NCBI GenBank assembly: GCA_963693305.1
Contig: OY855915.1
Span: forward strand, 4,082,618-4,146,617
Length of the DNA: 64,000 nucleotides
Source: Meandrina meandrites
Lineage: Eukaryota > Cnidaria > Anthozoa > Scleractinia > Meandrinidae
Direction: 5' to 3'
The notes below the pieces were generated by a model. The model ran no database searches. It was not told the origin of the DNA and saw only the letters and a list, made by a program, of their open reading frames with translations. The position numbers and the translations under genes are program-made. This document shows, piece by piece, positions 24,059 to 36,823 of this stretch (position 1 is its first letter; the number at the start of each line of letters is the position of its first letter).

Positions 24059-27000
24059 GTGGGCTTATTCAATGCTTCTTTTAAGTCTAGCTTTGTTATT
24101 CTAACTTCAAAGTCACCAGTAGCCTGCGGTGCTGGCGTGTTCTGGACGGGCAAAAGCACTGAATTTTCCATTGAGTGTTTTCATTTAGGGCAAGTGGAAA
24201 AACGGGTAAGGAGTGGGAGTCGGTCAGAAAGCGTTTCTGAATTCAAGAGCTCGCCCAATCAAAACGCCTGCACTGTAGGCCGAGTCACCGGTGCAATGTT
24301 CCATCATCTGACCTATGAATCCATGACTCCACATACATTTGGAACAAGTCAGTTGTGAGTACATATCTTCCTGCGTAAGAATTGGAATGTTTTAACATTC
24401 CAATACTCGAAAGCGATGAAAAAATGAGCACTCCTGCTAGCTAGAAATAGGCAAAATTTTGATGTTTATGATGTAGCCTGTACTTTACTATGGTATAAAA
24501 CTGTACGAATGTTTGACGTGTCACGAACGAAATGATCTGCTGATTACTACTATAAGTACTTCTCAAACTCATTCATTATTCATGTAGTCAAAAGCCAATA
24601 AATGACGACCATTTGGGTCAGGTGGATGAATCTTGATACCTAGTGAAACACCAGATAAAACACCACCAGGTTTTCATCTGAGATGAAACATGTTTTTCAT
24701 CTGAGATCAAATACTTGCATTTTGATGAGATGCTTTATTGATTATCACAAGTCACGGAAACAGTGCAATACAAGAGAAAAAATGTCACTGCATAATTTCT
24801 TATTGTTTCATTTGAGAAGACGGCCTCGAGCTTTCATCTATTTCTCGGTGTCTGGAATCCGTGATGAAGCACGAAGCCCGAGTTTTTGACTACTTCTAGT
24901 CCGAGGTAATGACTGTCATCAAACCACAAACTTCAAAAACCTACGCATCGAGCAGGCTATAGTATATACTCACCGCCGACTGCGTATATGTAAGCGGTGA
25001 TTATTGAGGTGTCCGTATTACTGTGAAAAAGTTTAATTAATTTGTATGAATTACTGTATCTTTCGAATCAAGTGAGCTGTTCGTAATAGGAGGTGTCCAA
25101 ATTAGGTTGGACTGTAACATGTATATTGAATCATATATGAACTGCAGACCAAAAGTGTACTGATGAAGTAATAATCAGAGTTGCCTTATCTACTGACAGG
25201 TATCGTTCGTGTTGGTGGACGCAGCAAAAGTGAAAAATTGAAGCAGTTTTCTTTGACATCACTTCGTTGCCAAACGAGCCACCCTGATGTAATGACCCGC
25301 AAGGCAAGAAGCGCAGCTAAGAGGGATATCCACGAACAGAAATACTTATATTCACGTACTTCTCTCTTACTTAAAGCCTCTAAGTCAAGCATTGTGTCAA
25401 TAAACGAACTCTACCAAAAGGGGTATGTTCGAAGCCGACATTACGATCAAATCTCTAAAGAGGCTAGAAAAAGATCACTTAATGAAGAACTTTTAAAGTG
25501 GCTAGACATACAAAGGAAGGACAAGTCGCGCAGCTCCCGACCAGAAGATGTTAAAAAAGATCATCGCAGAGATGACTTCCTCGAAGAGTTTGAGACACCA
25601 GGATTTAGCTTTGGCAACGACAGAGTCTTAGACGACGAGGACAACACCGTTCTTAAGGGAATAGCTGTTCTCTCGATGGAAGATGCCAAAAATCCTGATT
25701 ACGTGAGAAGAAATCTAATTAGCAAAGAAGCAATGGCAGATGACGACGAAAGAGAAGTTCGCGATGTTTACCATTTGTCCAGGAGAGACCGTTGGAGATT
25801 GTACAGATTGTGGTGTCAAAGATTGGACATCCACCAACGAAAGCAATTGCAAACTTGCCAAGTGGATTTTGAAGAAGCGTTATCACGTGATAACGAAGTG
25901 ACCATGATGCAAGAGTACAAGGTTCTTCGCAATGCACGCGTCATTGGCATGACAACCACGTGCGCTGCCAAATACCACCACATTCTCCAGAAGATCTGTC
26001 CCAAAATCGTTCTGGTTGAAGAAGCTGCTGAAGTACTGGAGGCTCACATTATTACGTCATTGACGAAAGGCTGTCAGCACTTGATTCTGATTGGGGATCA
26101 CCAGCAACTGAGGCCCACCCCCACAGTCTATGAATTAGCCAAGAAGTACAAACTGGATGTCTCGCTGTTCGAGAGAATGGTGAATGTTGGAATTCAGTGT
26201 GAGAGGCTGTCTGTACAACATCGCATGAGACCTGAAATCGCCGCCTTGATGAAGCATATCTATGACGATCTGCAGAACCACGAGTCAGTGGAGAATTATG
26301 AGGACATCAAAGGAGTGAAGAAGAACATGTTCTTCATCAGCCACAGTCATCTGGAGAATTCCTGTGACGACTCGCACAGCCACGTAAATGAGCACGAGGC
26401 TACGTTTATAGTCGCGCTGTGTCGCTACCTACTACAGCAAGGATACACTGCCAATCAAATAACGCTTCTTACAACCTACACAGGACAGATGTTTGCCATT
26501 AGAGAATGTCTCCGAGCGGAAAAAACTGAAGAAATGGACCACGTACGTCTGACAACAGTAGACAGCTTTCAAGGTGAAGAAAGTGACATCATTATTCTTT
26601 CACTCGTGCGCAGCAACAAAACCGAGAAAGTGGGCTTCATCAAGGTTTCGAACCGCGCGTGTGTGGCGCTGTCTCGTGCCAAAAAAGGTTTCTACTGCAT
26701 TGGAAACTTTGCCCTTCTTTCTAAACACAGCGAAATCTGGGGGAAAATTGTGGGAGACTTGAAAGCGAGTGGTAGCATTGGAAACGCATTGCCCCTAGTC
26801 TGCCACACTCACCGTGAAGAAATGACAGCTGAAACAGCCGAAGACTTCAGCAAGAACGCTCCCGATGGGGGATGCCAGCGGCCCTGTGAGGTGCGTCTGG
26901 ACTGCGGTCATGCATGCAAACAGTTATGCCATCCACGTGACACTAACCACGAGAAGTACACCTGTGGAGAGCCTTGCGCAAGGACCATTAAAGGCTGTGA

Positions 27001-30000
27001 TCATTTGTGTTCAAATCCTTGTAGCAAGCCTTGTATAGAGCACTGCTTGGAACTGGTCGAAAAAGCTTTGCCGGGGTGTGGTCACATCACAGAAGTGCGA
27101 TGTAGCGAGGACCTTAAGGAGGTAACATGCAAAGAAAGATGTGACAAAATCCTCTCCTGTGGTCATCGCTGCCAAACCTACTGTAAAAAGCCATGCACAA
27201 CTGAATGCCAAGAGCTCGTAAAGAGAACGGATTCGCCGTGTGGACATGAAGTCACCATTGCTTGCTCTGCCTCTCCAGTAGATTGTACAGTTCCTTGCGG
27301 GGGTACCTTGGAATGTGGTCATCAGTGCTCTGGGCAATGTGGCAAGTGTCGAATGGGTCGTATTCACAAGGGTTGTGGAGAGGAGTGTAAACGCGTGTTG
27401 ATTTGCTCTCACGGCTGTAAAGAGCGTTGCAGCATGCCGTGTCCGCCATGTTCCAAGATGTGCGAAAATCGTTGCGTGCACAGCAAATGTGCTAACACTT
27501 GTGGAGAGCCGTGCGTGCCTTGTCGCTATCAGTGTTCATGGGAATGCCAGCATCACAAGTGTTACAAGCGGTGTCACGAGATTTGTGACAGGCCGAGATG
27601 CAACGTGCCCTGCGACAAAATCCTACTATGCTACCACGTCTGCCGTGGCTTGATGTGCGAAATGGAATGCATTTGTGCTGTGTGCACGAAAAAGTACAAC
27701 GGTGATCCAATTACGGAAATCTTCCTTGGTGGAGAGAATGACGAGGACGCTCGGTTTATCAGGCTACCGGACTGCAAGCATATCTTCGCAGTATCTGATC
27801 TTGACAGGTACGTATGAATAGTCCAAAGTATTTTGTTTTATGATCATAGCAAATGAAAAGGAGAGTTTGCTGAAGCTGAATTTTTGTTCTTGCATGACCG
27901 CAAGCTCTTTGTTCGTCGACCGAGTTGCATGGGAGGCTGGAACAGACATCTTCGATGATGTGACATCAATTTCCTTCAGAAAACTCTTGTCCAAGTCAAT
28001 CCTAAGTCTTCAGTTGTCTATTCAACCCCCATTCTAGCTACAGAGAGCTTCAAACCGGGCTACAAGACCATAATCAAAAGTTTTTTCCAGCCGATATGCA
28101 TCAAATCATATTTGACTTCTTTTTACCACATCGGCACTTTTTTTGCCTTCGTTCTAATAAAATTTCCAGCTTGGTTCAGAGACGATTGTTATATTTGAAC
28201 TTATTTGGAAACAACTAAACACAGAAAGGCTGACCGAATGGTTGGAATTAAACTGTTGCTATATTTCCAATATTTCAAGAGGCAGGGCCTATTATTCGTT
28301 TGTTTATCGGTTGGTTTTATTCCAACGCTTATTTTTGAATTGTAATCTTATAATCTTTTATCTTGGCTGTTTAAATTGTAACGTTCTCTCAGCCTTTCTG
28401 TGTGTTTAGTTGTTAGTATCTGTACACTTTATTGATCAGATCCATGAGCATCCGGTTCCTTTGTATCATTCCTCGGCCCTTTTTGAAGTTAAGGTGGCTC
28501 GACTGGATTTTTTAGGGGCAACACCGCTCAAGTTTGAGAACTAACCAGATCGTCATTAACAATGCCAACGAAAAACAATCACCACAGCTGAATTAGGTAA
28601 TGATGGAAATTTGTTATGACCAGTGTTATTTTGACATCGGAGTTGTCATAGCAATGTAATGGGGTCATCACGCTTATCAATCTCGTTCGTATTGCTCGGC
28701 ACCAGGAGATTTTTTCGGAAATCGCTCAAGGGAGCATGTACCTCCTATACCTGCCTCAATGTTGGCAAAGGTTGAACAAATCCTGTAAGAGCGTTATCGA
28801 AATTTTTGGGGATGAAGTTTTGAGGGTTATAAATACAGTAAAAAACATACTGTGGAGATAATAGGGTAATATCTGAAGAACACGCCGCGCTTTCAGAATG
28901 CAGTTTCATCTCATAGTAGTTTGATGCCATTTAAAATTGTGTATACAAAATTATGGGGATCGCCACGACCGATTGCGAAAAAAACGGATTTGATGAGCGT
29001 GCATTCAGGTGCTCTTGTTGCCACTTTTGTATATAATTTGGTCTACATCTACAAATGTGATAATTATTTGGAAACCGCTCGATGATTTTTTTTAAAAACT
29101 TGCCAATCTCGAGGTTTGTCATCAGTTTATATGGCCTACAAGTTTCAAGGTCATTGAAAACATGTAAGACAATAAAATCGGGGCCTCAATGTACTAATTT
29201 TCTCTCGCAGATTTTGTGTTTACAAGTGAGTGTCCTCATTATTCACGTGTATTGTTTTTTACTTTGATGTCCACGTGCACAACTCAGCAAAAAATTCATT
29301 TGCATTAAACAGAGCGCTCCATTGCTTTCTAAAAATGTTCGGGAAACATGCTGATATGACTTGAAAACTGTAATAACATTTGTTACGCCATTAGACTGTA
29401 ATACGGCAATGCCGAGGGTCTCTTTCTCCAGGAAACGAAAAGCTATTTTTGTGTAGAACAGCAGATCAGGAAAAAAGTCTAAACTCACTGATAAAATGCA
29501 AATGAATTTTTTGCTGAGTCCTGCACGTGAAAATGAAAGTTGAATACAATGCCCGTGAATAATGAGGCCACTCAATTGTAAACACAAAATCTGCGAGAAA
29601 AATGTAGTACATTGGAGCCCCGATTTTATTGCCTTACGTGCTTTCAATGACCTTGAAACTTGCAGTCCTATAAACTGATATCTAACCTCTAGTTTGACAA
29701 ATTTTTAAAAACGTTCATCGAGCGGTTTCCAAATAATTATCACATTTGTAGGTGCAGACCAAATTATTTACAAAAGTGGCAACAAGAGCACCTGAATGCA
29801 CGCTCATCAATCCGTTTTTTTCGCAATCGGTCGTGGCGATCCCCATAATTTTGTATACACAATTTTAAATGGCATCAAACTTCTGTAAGATGAAACTACA
29901 TTCCCAAAGCGCTTCGTGTTCTTTAGATATTACCCTATTATCTCAATAGTATGTTTTTTACTGTATTTACAACCCTCCAAACTTCATCCCCAAAACTTTC

Positions 30001-32255
30001 GATAACGCTCTTACAGAATTTGTTCAAACTTATTATTATTATTGTAACATTGAGGCAGGTATAGGAGGTACATGCTCCCTTGAGCGATTTCCGAAAAAAT
30101 CTCCTGGTGCCGAGCAATACGAACGAGATTGATAAGCGTGATGACCCCATTACATTGCTATGACAACTCCGATGTCAAAATAACACTGGTCATAACAAAT
30201 TTCCATCTTTACCTAATTCAGCTGTGGTGATCGTTTTTCGATGGCGTTGTTAATGACGATCTGGTTAGTTCTCAAACTTGAGCGGTGTTGCCCCTAAAAA
30301 TCCAGTCGAGCCACATTAAAAGTGTTTATTTGTAACGGTATTCATCTCGTATTTTAGGTACATGGACATGTCACAAGATGATAAGACTGAAAGGCACGCA
30401 ATTCAAATGAAAGTGTGTCCTCGTTGTTCGACTCCAATCCGCACGTGCCTGCGATACGGCAACGTTGTTAAGCAGCAACTAAAAGATGTAGAGAAAGTCA
30501 AGGCGAAAATGTGGGAGAAAATATATAAAAGAGGCAATCGTGAATTGGAGAAGAAAAAGTGGGATCTAACACGAAGGATGGCCAAGTTGGAGATAAAGTT
30601 TCGGTGCGAGCGCCAGAAACGTTCGTGGGGAACGCTGAAACGCGCCGTTGATAAGCTGCTTGATGATAAGAAGGAGCTGATGGTTTCTCTCACTGACGGT
30701 GAACTAACAGTTGCCCTTGTTGAAAACAAAGTGATGTTGATGGAGCGTTTCTGTTTGATGAGCAGGAAAATGAAGGTCCATTTGAAAAAGCTGCCAGTGG
30801 AAGTCTGCAAAGAGTATAACTTGGAAAGTAAGTTTTGATTGTAAGTCATGGACAACGTAAGAAGACACGTTAAGCCGATAAACCACTGACGATACGACAA
30901 AGGCGACGTGAACCTCGCCAAAATTGTTTAATGAGCTTTGCACGTACGTTATAAATATTACTGTGCCCTACAAAGCCACTGACAACATGACAATGACCAA
31001 ATTCCGGGTTTTATAGAGAACGCGTAAAATCACGGTAAAATTTCCATGCATTGTAATGTTTCTTTTTGATCTCGAATGTCGTCCCCTATATTCACCATAC
31101 TGAGAAGCCAAGTTTATAGGGGCTTTGTCGAGATAATTTGAAACATTTTTCCGTTAAATTTCCTTCTGAAATCAAGTTAACAACTCATTCGAGCTCCATC
31201 ACAATGATGAACAATTGCCGCGGACTTCTGACCTGGTTACACCTCAAGACTGACAGTGGTAAATTTTGTTGTTTGAGCAGGTCACCAAATTGAAAATGAG
31301 CTGTGCTATCTCGAGAGGCGTTTCATGTCTCAGGGAGTGACGCAAACAGAGCTACGAGACGTCAACACAGAGTTTTCAAGACTCAATCTCCTACTCGAGT
31401 TGTGTTTGCTAAGTCACGACATCAAGAAGTTTAAGAGCCTGTCACAAGAGTTGGACGAACCTTCCCGCCAGATGATGACTGCAATGCACGATGAACTGTC
31501 CAGCGGTAAGCACATAAAGGACGAGAAGTTGGATGAAATGATGAAAAACCTCAAAGATTTCAGGTAATTTTTTGTTTCTTGTTGCATTGCTGTAAAATTC
31601 GTAAAACGTCAGAACAAAGACTAAGAGGATCGCGAGCCTTTTAATATTCTATGCCCTTTATTGACTTGTAATAAATTTAAGCTCCACAAAGCAGGCGGCC
31701 TTCGTCAGGTGCAAGTTCTTGAATATTTTAGTAAACTAGCTTAAACTTGCTCCTTCTGTGATGTTGTGTTAAAAGTACTTGAATTTTTAAGAACACGACG
31801 AGTTTGCAAAATTCGCAAGTGCTTAATATATAACTCAACAACATACTCAGGCGTGTTAACTATCTCCTGAAGGGAACTTCTGAAGGCTGCTTCGGTTTGT
31901 TTTCAAATCTATCGAGAAGACTTGAGAGGCCATTATACATGTTTTGCATTTTAGACAAGCGCATCCCACACTCACTGCCTTGACTGAAGAGGAGAAGAAA
32001 GTTATTGTGAAAGCGATAGGTCTGTCAAAAGGTCATTGGTTCAAATGCCCCAAGGGACATATCTACGCTATAGATAGGTGTGGCGGCGCTATGGAGAGAG
32101 GCACGTGTCCTGAATGCGGAGCTGTGATTGGTGGAGCAAATCATCGACTGGAAGAGGGAAACGAGCTGGCTCCTGAGATGGACGGTGCAAGACACGCGGC
32201 TTGGTCTGAACAGGCAAATTTACAAAATTATGAAAATTTACGCCATATTGTATAA
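22201..32255 (+). CDS. ZNFX1: ZNFX1-like SF1 helicase / NFX1 zinc-finger protein, copy A (five coding exons)
   Basis: Exons 22201-24058, 25200-27807, 30358-30827, 31281-31563 and 31955-32255 join in frame to 5,520 bases, about 1,839 residues; human ZNFX1 is about 1,918. Every intron has GT/AG ends. Order of domains: basic N terminus; UPF1-like SF1 helicase with GPPGTGKT (565-572), VEEAAEV (~890), GDHQQLRP (~918), HRMRPE (~960), SFQGEESDI (~1075) and ALSRAKKG (~1108); Cys-rich NFX1-type fingers (~1177-1447); a helical part after CPRCSTPIR; and a C-terminal RZ-type finger. In vertebrates ZNFX1 is an interferon-induced double-stranded RNA sensor acting with MAVS; in nematodes ZNFX-1 acts in small-RNA inheritance. 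An antiviral role here is inferred. A promoter-like block lies upstream. A second copy follows in tandem. Confidence 0.92.
24059..25199 (+). other. ZNFX1: Intron 1 of ZNFX1-like copy A
   Basis: 1,141 bases with no coding potential. Near 25003-25115 it carries a fragment resembling the right end of the MITE at 1400-1750 (GGTGTCCGTATTA ... GGTTGGACTGTA). Confidence 0.75.
25200..27807 (+). CDS. ZNFX1: ZNFX1-like copy A, coding exon 2
   Basis: Acceptor TACTGACAG|G. The exon opens with IVRVGGRSK and holds the rest of the helicase core (Walker B-like VEEAAEV, GDHQQLRP, HRMRPE, SFQGEE, ALSRAKKG). It then has a long array of Cys/His NFX1-type fingers (patterns such as CGHACKQLCHP, CGHRCQTYC, CGHQCSGQCG) to about 27680. 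Donor GACAG|GTACGT. Splicing gives DRY|MDMSQ with exon 3. Confidence 0.9.
28489..30319. mobile_element. 1.83-kb foldback element in ZNFX1 intron 3, TTAA-flanked
   Basis: Two arms of about 815 bp (roughly 28489-29307 and 29494-30319) are inverted copies of each other around a ~190 bp centre. Paired words include TTAGGGGCAACACCGCTCAAG with its inverse near 30270-30300, and GGGGATCGCCACGACCGATT with its inverse near 29833. TTAA is present at both ends, and the termini GGTGGCTCGACTGG match the 4161-4388 MITE. No transposase ORF. Arms show scattered substitutions and small indels. Confidence 0.85.
30358..30827 (+). CDS. ZNFX1: ZNFX1-like copy A, coding exon 3
   Basis: Acceptor TTTTAG|GTAC. Encodes CPRCSTPIRTCLRYGN, a linker zinc motif I associate with ZNFX1 proteins, then a charged helical segment. 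Donor GGAAA|GTAAGT. Frame continues into exon 4 (ESHQIENEL). Confidence 0.85.
31281..31563 (+). CDS. ZNFX1: ZNFX1-like copy A, coding exon 4
   Basis: Acceptor GAGCAG|GTC, donor TTTCAG|GTAATT. Encodes a helical segment (LCYLERRFMS...) of the C-terminal region; no enzymatic motif seen. Confidence 0.8.
31955..32255 (+). CDS. ZNFX1: ZNFX1-like copy A, terminal exon with RZ-type zinc finger
   Basis: Acceptor GCATTTTAG|ACAAGC, stop TAA at 32253-32255. Encodes GHWFKCPKGHIYAIDRCGG followed by CPECG, the Cys/His spacing of the RZ-type finger found at the C terminus of ZNFX1 and RNF213. In RNF213 this domain binds targets of ubiquitylation; in ZNFX1 its function is less clear. Confidence 0.88.
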
Positions 32256-32530
32256 GTTAGTTGAATTACCTTCAAGAGAAGAAAACATTTTTAACCTTTT
32301 CCGAGCCGGAAAACAAAGTATCAAGTCGTCTTTCGACAAAATGAAGGTGTTGCGTGTGGTAAGCTAGATTAGTTTGACTGAAATTAGCGGCATTTTAACA
32401 AAGCACATAATTTTATCCATAATTTGCTCAACTTGTTGATTTAACCAAGGCGATTTTTCACTGAACACACATGAGGAGCAATGAGGGACATTAATACAAA
32501 TCTATTTTTTCTTAATGGAAAATATAATGA

Positions 32531-32961
32531 TTACAGTCAAGCGCGTCGAACTGTAGCCACCCGACTAAGTTTTTGACATCTTTTTGACAAGATTTTGATT
32601 AGTTTGATGCATGGCTTCCGGTTGCACAACGGTTTATACGAACGATCCGTGAAACTTTCAGTTTCAACCGGTTTTACAAACCCACAAGGCATTTCCTGTA
32701 CGAAAAGTTAAGTTTGACCAAATTTTTGTCGGCATAAAATTTATTTATCGCCAGTTGAACTTGGCATAATCGCTTGTGAACTCTGACGTTTGAAGACGAA
32801 TCATTCAACGGTTGAAACCCCGCCTTCCATTTTTTCAAGGCAACTGATTGGTAGTTTAACGCAACCGGAAGCCGTAAAACTCATCTTTTGTAATCCAAAA
32901 CTTTTAAAAAAGATGTCAAAAACTTTGTTGGGTGGCTAAGGTTGGAGACGTTTGACTGTAA
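32531..32961. mobile_element. MITE, ~430 bp, long imperfect TIRs
   Basis: The outer ends TTACAGTCAA and TTTGACTGTAA are inverted copies. Inside them AGCCACCCGACTAAGTTTTT pairs with the inverse near 32915-32937, and GCTTCCGGTTGC pairs with GCAACCGGAAGC. No ORF. Confidence 0.7.
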
Positions 32962-33315
32962 AAGAAATAGAATCGAGCTAAGCAGTAGAAAAATAATAGA
33001 AAAAATACCAAAAGAGTTAAGTTATAGTAAAACATCTTGGATTGGGATATCCAGGTTTGAGTAAGACAGAATCGCTGTGTTGTGTTCTTGTGTAGGGCAT
33101 GGTGCCCCTTTCCACCCAGGAGTATAAATGCTGGGGGTCTGGGGGTAACCCTGTTATAAACTAGCAAAGCAGATAGATTTTGATTTCAGTGATGTTTCTG
33201 TGATACGAAAAGGCGCATGCTGCTTTCGTATGCTATGCAATTAAACACGAATATTGTTGCTGCATTATGTAGGACATTATTGGATTTCAGTCGAGGCTTC
33301 ACCAATTTCGTCCCG

Positions 33316-33503
33316 AGAGCCCGCTTTTCTTTTGGTCAGCACCAAGAACGAGGACTCTCGCCAAGTCCGTTGACCCCCGGCCCTTTATACTCAAATCTGA
33401 TTGGCTGAAAATTGAAAAAAAAAAAAACACTCTGCACATGCTCAAAAATCGGACCTGGCCAGAGTTCGCGTTCTTGGTGCTGACCAAAAGAAAAGCGGGC
33501 TCT
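33316..33503. mobile_element. MITE, 188 bp, 35-bp perfect TIRs
   Basis: Bases 33316-33350 are the exact reverse complement of 33469-33503 (they begin AGAGCCCGCTTTTCTTTTGG). The centre is AT-rich with a poly-A run. Confidence 0.85.
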
Positions 33504-33632
33504 AGATCATTTAACACCGCGCCTCATTTTGGAGGCAAAATGCAATGTGGAAATGATCGAGTTGATACTCAGTAGGGTAATGCAATCCTATGTGCTAATT
33601 TCGACATATAAGATGACTTATGATGATCAATT

Positions 33633-33638
33633 CAATAA
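33633..33638 (+). terminator. Possible polyadenylation signal for ZNFX1 copy A
   Basis: AATAAA about 1.4 kb after the stop codon. Distance is plausible for a 3' UTR but other signals may be used. Confidence 0.25.
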
Positions 33639-34346
33639 AGGAGTCATGATTAAAAGAGTCTGTTTATTTCGCACTTAACGTGCTTAAATGACATTTGCAT
33701 TTCATTAAAACAATAAGTTCCAGCTTACAAAATTGGCCATCTTAATCCTTACTTCGTGACTCGTGAACCATGTTCTATTGTTTCAATATTCATGCATGAG
33801 TAACTCTCGCAAAAGGGGATTTTTAGGATAACAGTTTGCGCGATAGAAAGGCTGTGATCATGTGTATTTTGTGTGCAAGTGTCAAGTTCACACCTATTTT
33901 AGATCGGCTAATATTTGCATCTTTGTAATTTTATTATGAGAACAATAGAGGCTCACCTCGAAAATGGTCAGTTTTTTCATGGTGAGCTTATTCTTGGTTT
34001 GCATGTGACGTCATAAATTTTAAACTCATTATTGTGAGGTCTTTTAATTTTTTTTCCTACACTAGATTGAAGATGACCAAGAAAAAAATCGTTTTGCAAG
34101 TATTCAGTCTTGTAGTGTCTGTCGCTTTAAAAATACAGCATTTTGAATTTCCTAATTTTAACCTTGCGAGACACGGAGATAGTGGCCGCGATAAAGCTGT
34201 ACTGGTTGAAAAAAGGTCTCCTCTTATAGTTTTTAGCACTTAAAACATGTTAAAGTCTTAGGAGATGTGTTTAGGCGCATATATAAGAGCTCATGAGCGA
34301 AGAGAAAGTGCTTTCATCGTAGAAGTGAATTTCAGATGATTTGGCG

Positions 34347-34383
34347 GCCATGTTGGTGTACTAAAGTTGTACACCAACATGGC
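34347..34383. repeat. 37-base perfect hairpin
   Basis: GCCATGTTGGTGTAC, a 7-base loop, then the exact inverse. Confidence 0.75.
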
Positions 34384-34852
34384 GTATCCATACAAAGCTC
34401 TATGAACTTGCATGAAACGTTTTGGCGAATAACTCAGGCAAGAGTCTTGGATCGGTCGTGATTACGTGAATACGAGAGCAAGCTTCCACCAAGTTGTCCT
34501 TTACCTTTGTTTTAAAACGAGGCCCTAATACAAAGCCTTTTATATGGAAATGAATTTGGTTTGCATGAAAATGAACATATTACTAGTAAAAACTCATTTT
34601 GGTCAAGTGACATGAAAAGCGTTACTCCAGGGCTAGTTTTGATACAATGGCAAAAAGCGACTCGCCGGAAATGGCCTTATCTTCGTATTATGGTAAATCT
34701 GTAAGAAGGAGAACATGATGGAGTACTTGACAGTGGAGGTCCTTCAATATACCGCATGTTAGCAACGATATGGCTACCCTAACAACAACACTGACTTGAG
34801 CGAGAACTCCGGCCTTGCTCCTAAATAATCATGGAAGGTATGTTGAATTGTT

Positions 34853-34987
34853 GGAGCGATTTTAGAATACCGGGCCACTTATTAACATATCTCTGAACGC
34901 TTTTTAGAACGAAGCATATAGAAACAAAAGGAACTATTCAAATTCAATGAGATGCAAATAAGTGGCCCGGTATTCTACAATTTAGCC
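34853..34987. mobile_element. 135-bp MITE, 8-bp target duplication
   Basis: The flanking 8-bp repeat GAATTGTT occurs at 34845-34852 and 34988-34995. Internal inverted words are AGAATACCGGGCCACTTA and its inverse. Copy A has a single uninterrupted AAATTGTT at the same place (near 18730). 8-bp duplication fits a hAT-type element. Confidence 0.8.
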
Positions 34988-35799
34988 GAATTGTTTTCAT
35001 TAGTTTAAGTTTTGTGAAACAAAAGTCTTTTTCCTCTTTCATAATCTTCTACAGTTAATATCCTTGACCATCTTTCCTCGTGGTGCAAATCCAAGATGGT
35101 GGCCTTTTTTAAGACTGAGAAGGCCCTGGTAACGAGGGTTTGACTGTTTAGACCCAGGGTTGCTCGGTTGCTTTCGCACAAAGCATCAAATGTGTCAGTT
35201 TCTGGTCACAAAATATTAATTTTCTAAGCTTATTTCAATAACGTGCCAGTCCGGGGTCACCAGTCCGTGATAGCAGAGGAAATGTGTGGGAAATATTGAC
35301 TCTTCCTCTTTCATTCTTTTCTATGATCGGAAAAATGCTAAAACTTAAATAATTATAAAACAACAATTTCAATATCAGCCAATGTAAGTAAGCTCGATTT
35401 TTTATTTCTTTTGTACATAGTCAAGGAGTTGAATAGAATTAACAACGTGATTTTTAACTGATATGTTTCAGAAGGGAAGGCCCCGCACACAAACTACCGG
35501 AAGTAGCAGAAAGTTTTATATCTTGTCAACCGTGAGACTTCTTTCCCTTTGACCAGCGGTCGAGAAGCGGAAGTCTGAGCAGAAACCAGGAAAATCTATT
35601 TTCCTGATTAAAATTGAACTATTGTTGATTTACTTTGCTGGGAATTTCAGCAAATTAAGGCCTCGAAAAGACAGCTACATCTGAACGGCAAGTCTAATTT
35701 TTTGGACTGTGTTTCTGAGAATAAAGTCTAAAAATAACGAACCAATGACATTGCTGCATGCATGGGTGGCTGTTTTAAGAGCGTAAAAGGGGCGGATTT

Positions 35800-35990
35800 C
35801 TGAGAACTAAGAAAAGAAAATGACATTTTCCCGGAACCGATTATTCTGTTTTAAATGTTGCGAAGTGTGGTACTGTTTGCAGAGAAGTGCGTATTGCATG
35901 TGTAACTGTTGCTGGCTGTTAATAATTCGATTCCGTAGAAATGTCGTACTGGCAAATCACCTAAAGGAGTTATAAAAGGTAAGTTGCTCA
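35800..35990 (+). promoter_or_regulatory. Candidate promoter/5' UTR exon of ZNFX1-like copy B
   Basis: Counterpart of 19760-19945, including the AAGAAAAGAAAA string and the donor TATAAAAG|GTAAGT (GT 35979-35980). If used, its intron runs to the acceptor at 57059-57060 and contains the whole Polinton. Confidence 0.4.
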
Positions 35991-36823
35991 GATTGTAATC
36001 TCTTGTGTGATATCTGCTATGTGTGGTAGAATAATTATGAAATAACTGCAAACTGCACGCTATCGAAACACCGTCTGGTGTAATATATATGATGCATTAT
36101 TCCAGAATGCCTAGCAGCGATCCTTATTTCGCTACCAACTCAACGAAAGCAATAAGCGCAAGAAAGTGTTAAATTTTTAATGTGTTTATTTTGAGCCCTG
36201 TAATCACCGGCAGCGATGCCACAGTCCTGCCAGGACACGTTATACAGCAGAACTTAATATAAATTGTGTAAGAAACCACTGAAAACATTTATCAGCATTT
36301 AAATCTACCATCACCTATCAAGCCACAGAAACGTAGCTATTTCCTCAGAATTTTAACCAGCCTTGATCCCAGTAGGAATGGGAATAGAGGCTATTTGATA
36401 CACGGAAATATGCACCGTCTTTTAATAATTAGTTATAAAAATATGACTCATTTATCAGAAAATGTAAACTATGTTCTTATGTTGTTACTCATGGACCGAA
36501 ACCCATGACAGGCTCAACAGAAATAATCTTACTACAAATAAAAATCTTTCGTAAAGCAAATCTTTTCAGCCTACAAGACTTGTGTTTCTCTTATTCTTGT
36601 TTTGCATTTTAATTTAATTGTGGAGCCTATTGTCTCACAGCCGCCTACGCAGACATTCTATTGGCTCGTCGTTGGAACGTGTGACGAGCCGAAATCGCGT
36701 CTGTGTAGGAGGCGTATTGTCTCATGCATCGTTTTACAAAACACTGAAGACACTGAATTAATTTTCATATTCTCGAACCTTCCAGACCTTCCTGCTTTTA
36801 AACATATGAAGTTTGTGACAGGC

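Larger units (their letters stand above)
32256..34429. other. 3' flank of ZNFX1 copy A, MITE-rich
   Basis: Contains two inverted-repeat elements (32531-32961 and 33316-33503), an AATAAA at 33633-33638 that could end the ZNFX1-A transcript, and a 37-base perfect hairpin at 34347-34383. No gene seen. Confidence 0.5.
34430..36350 (+). repeat. Duplicated 5' region of ZNFX1-like copy B
   Basis: Diverged copy of 18290-20310 in the same orientation. The most conserved part includes the donor at 35979-35980 and the ~150 bases before it. It differs by a private MITE (34853-34987) and by lacking the MITE present in copy A. Confidence 0.85.

Noticed and set aside
27011..27481. 156-codon - strand frame within the ZNFX1 finger exon
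   Set aside because: Antisense shadow of the Cys-rich repeat array.
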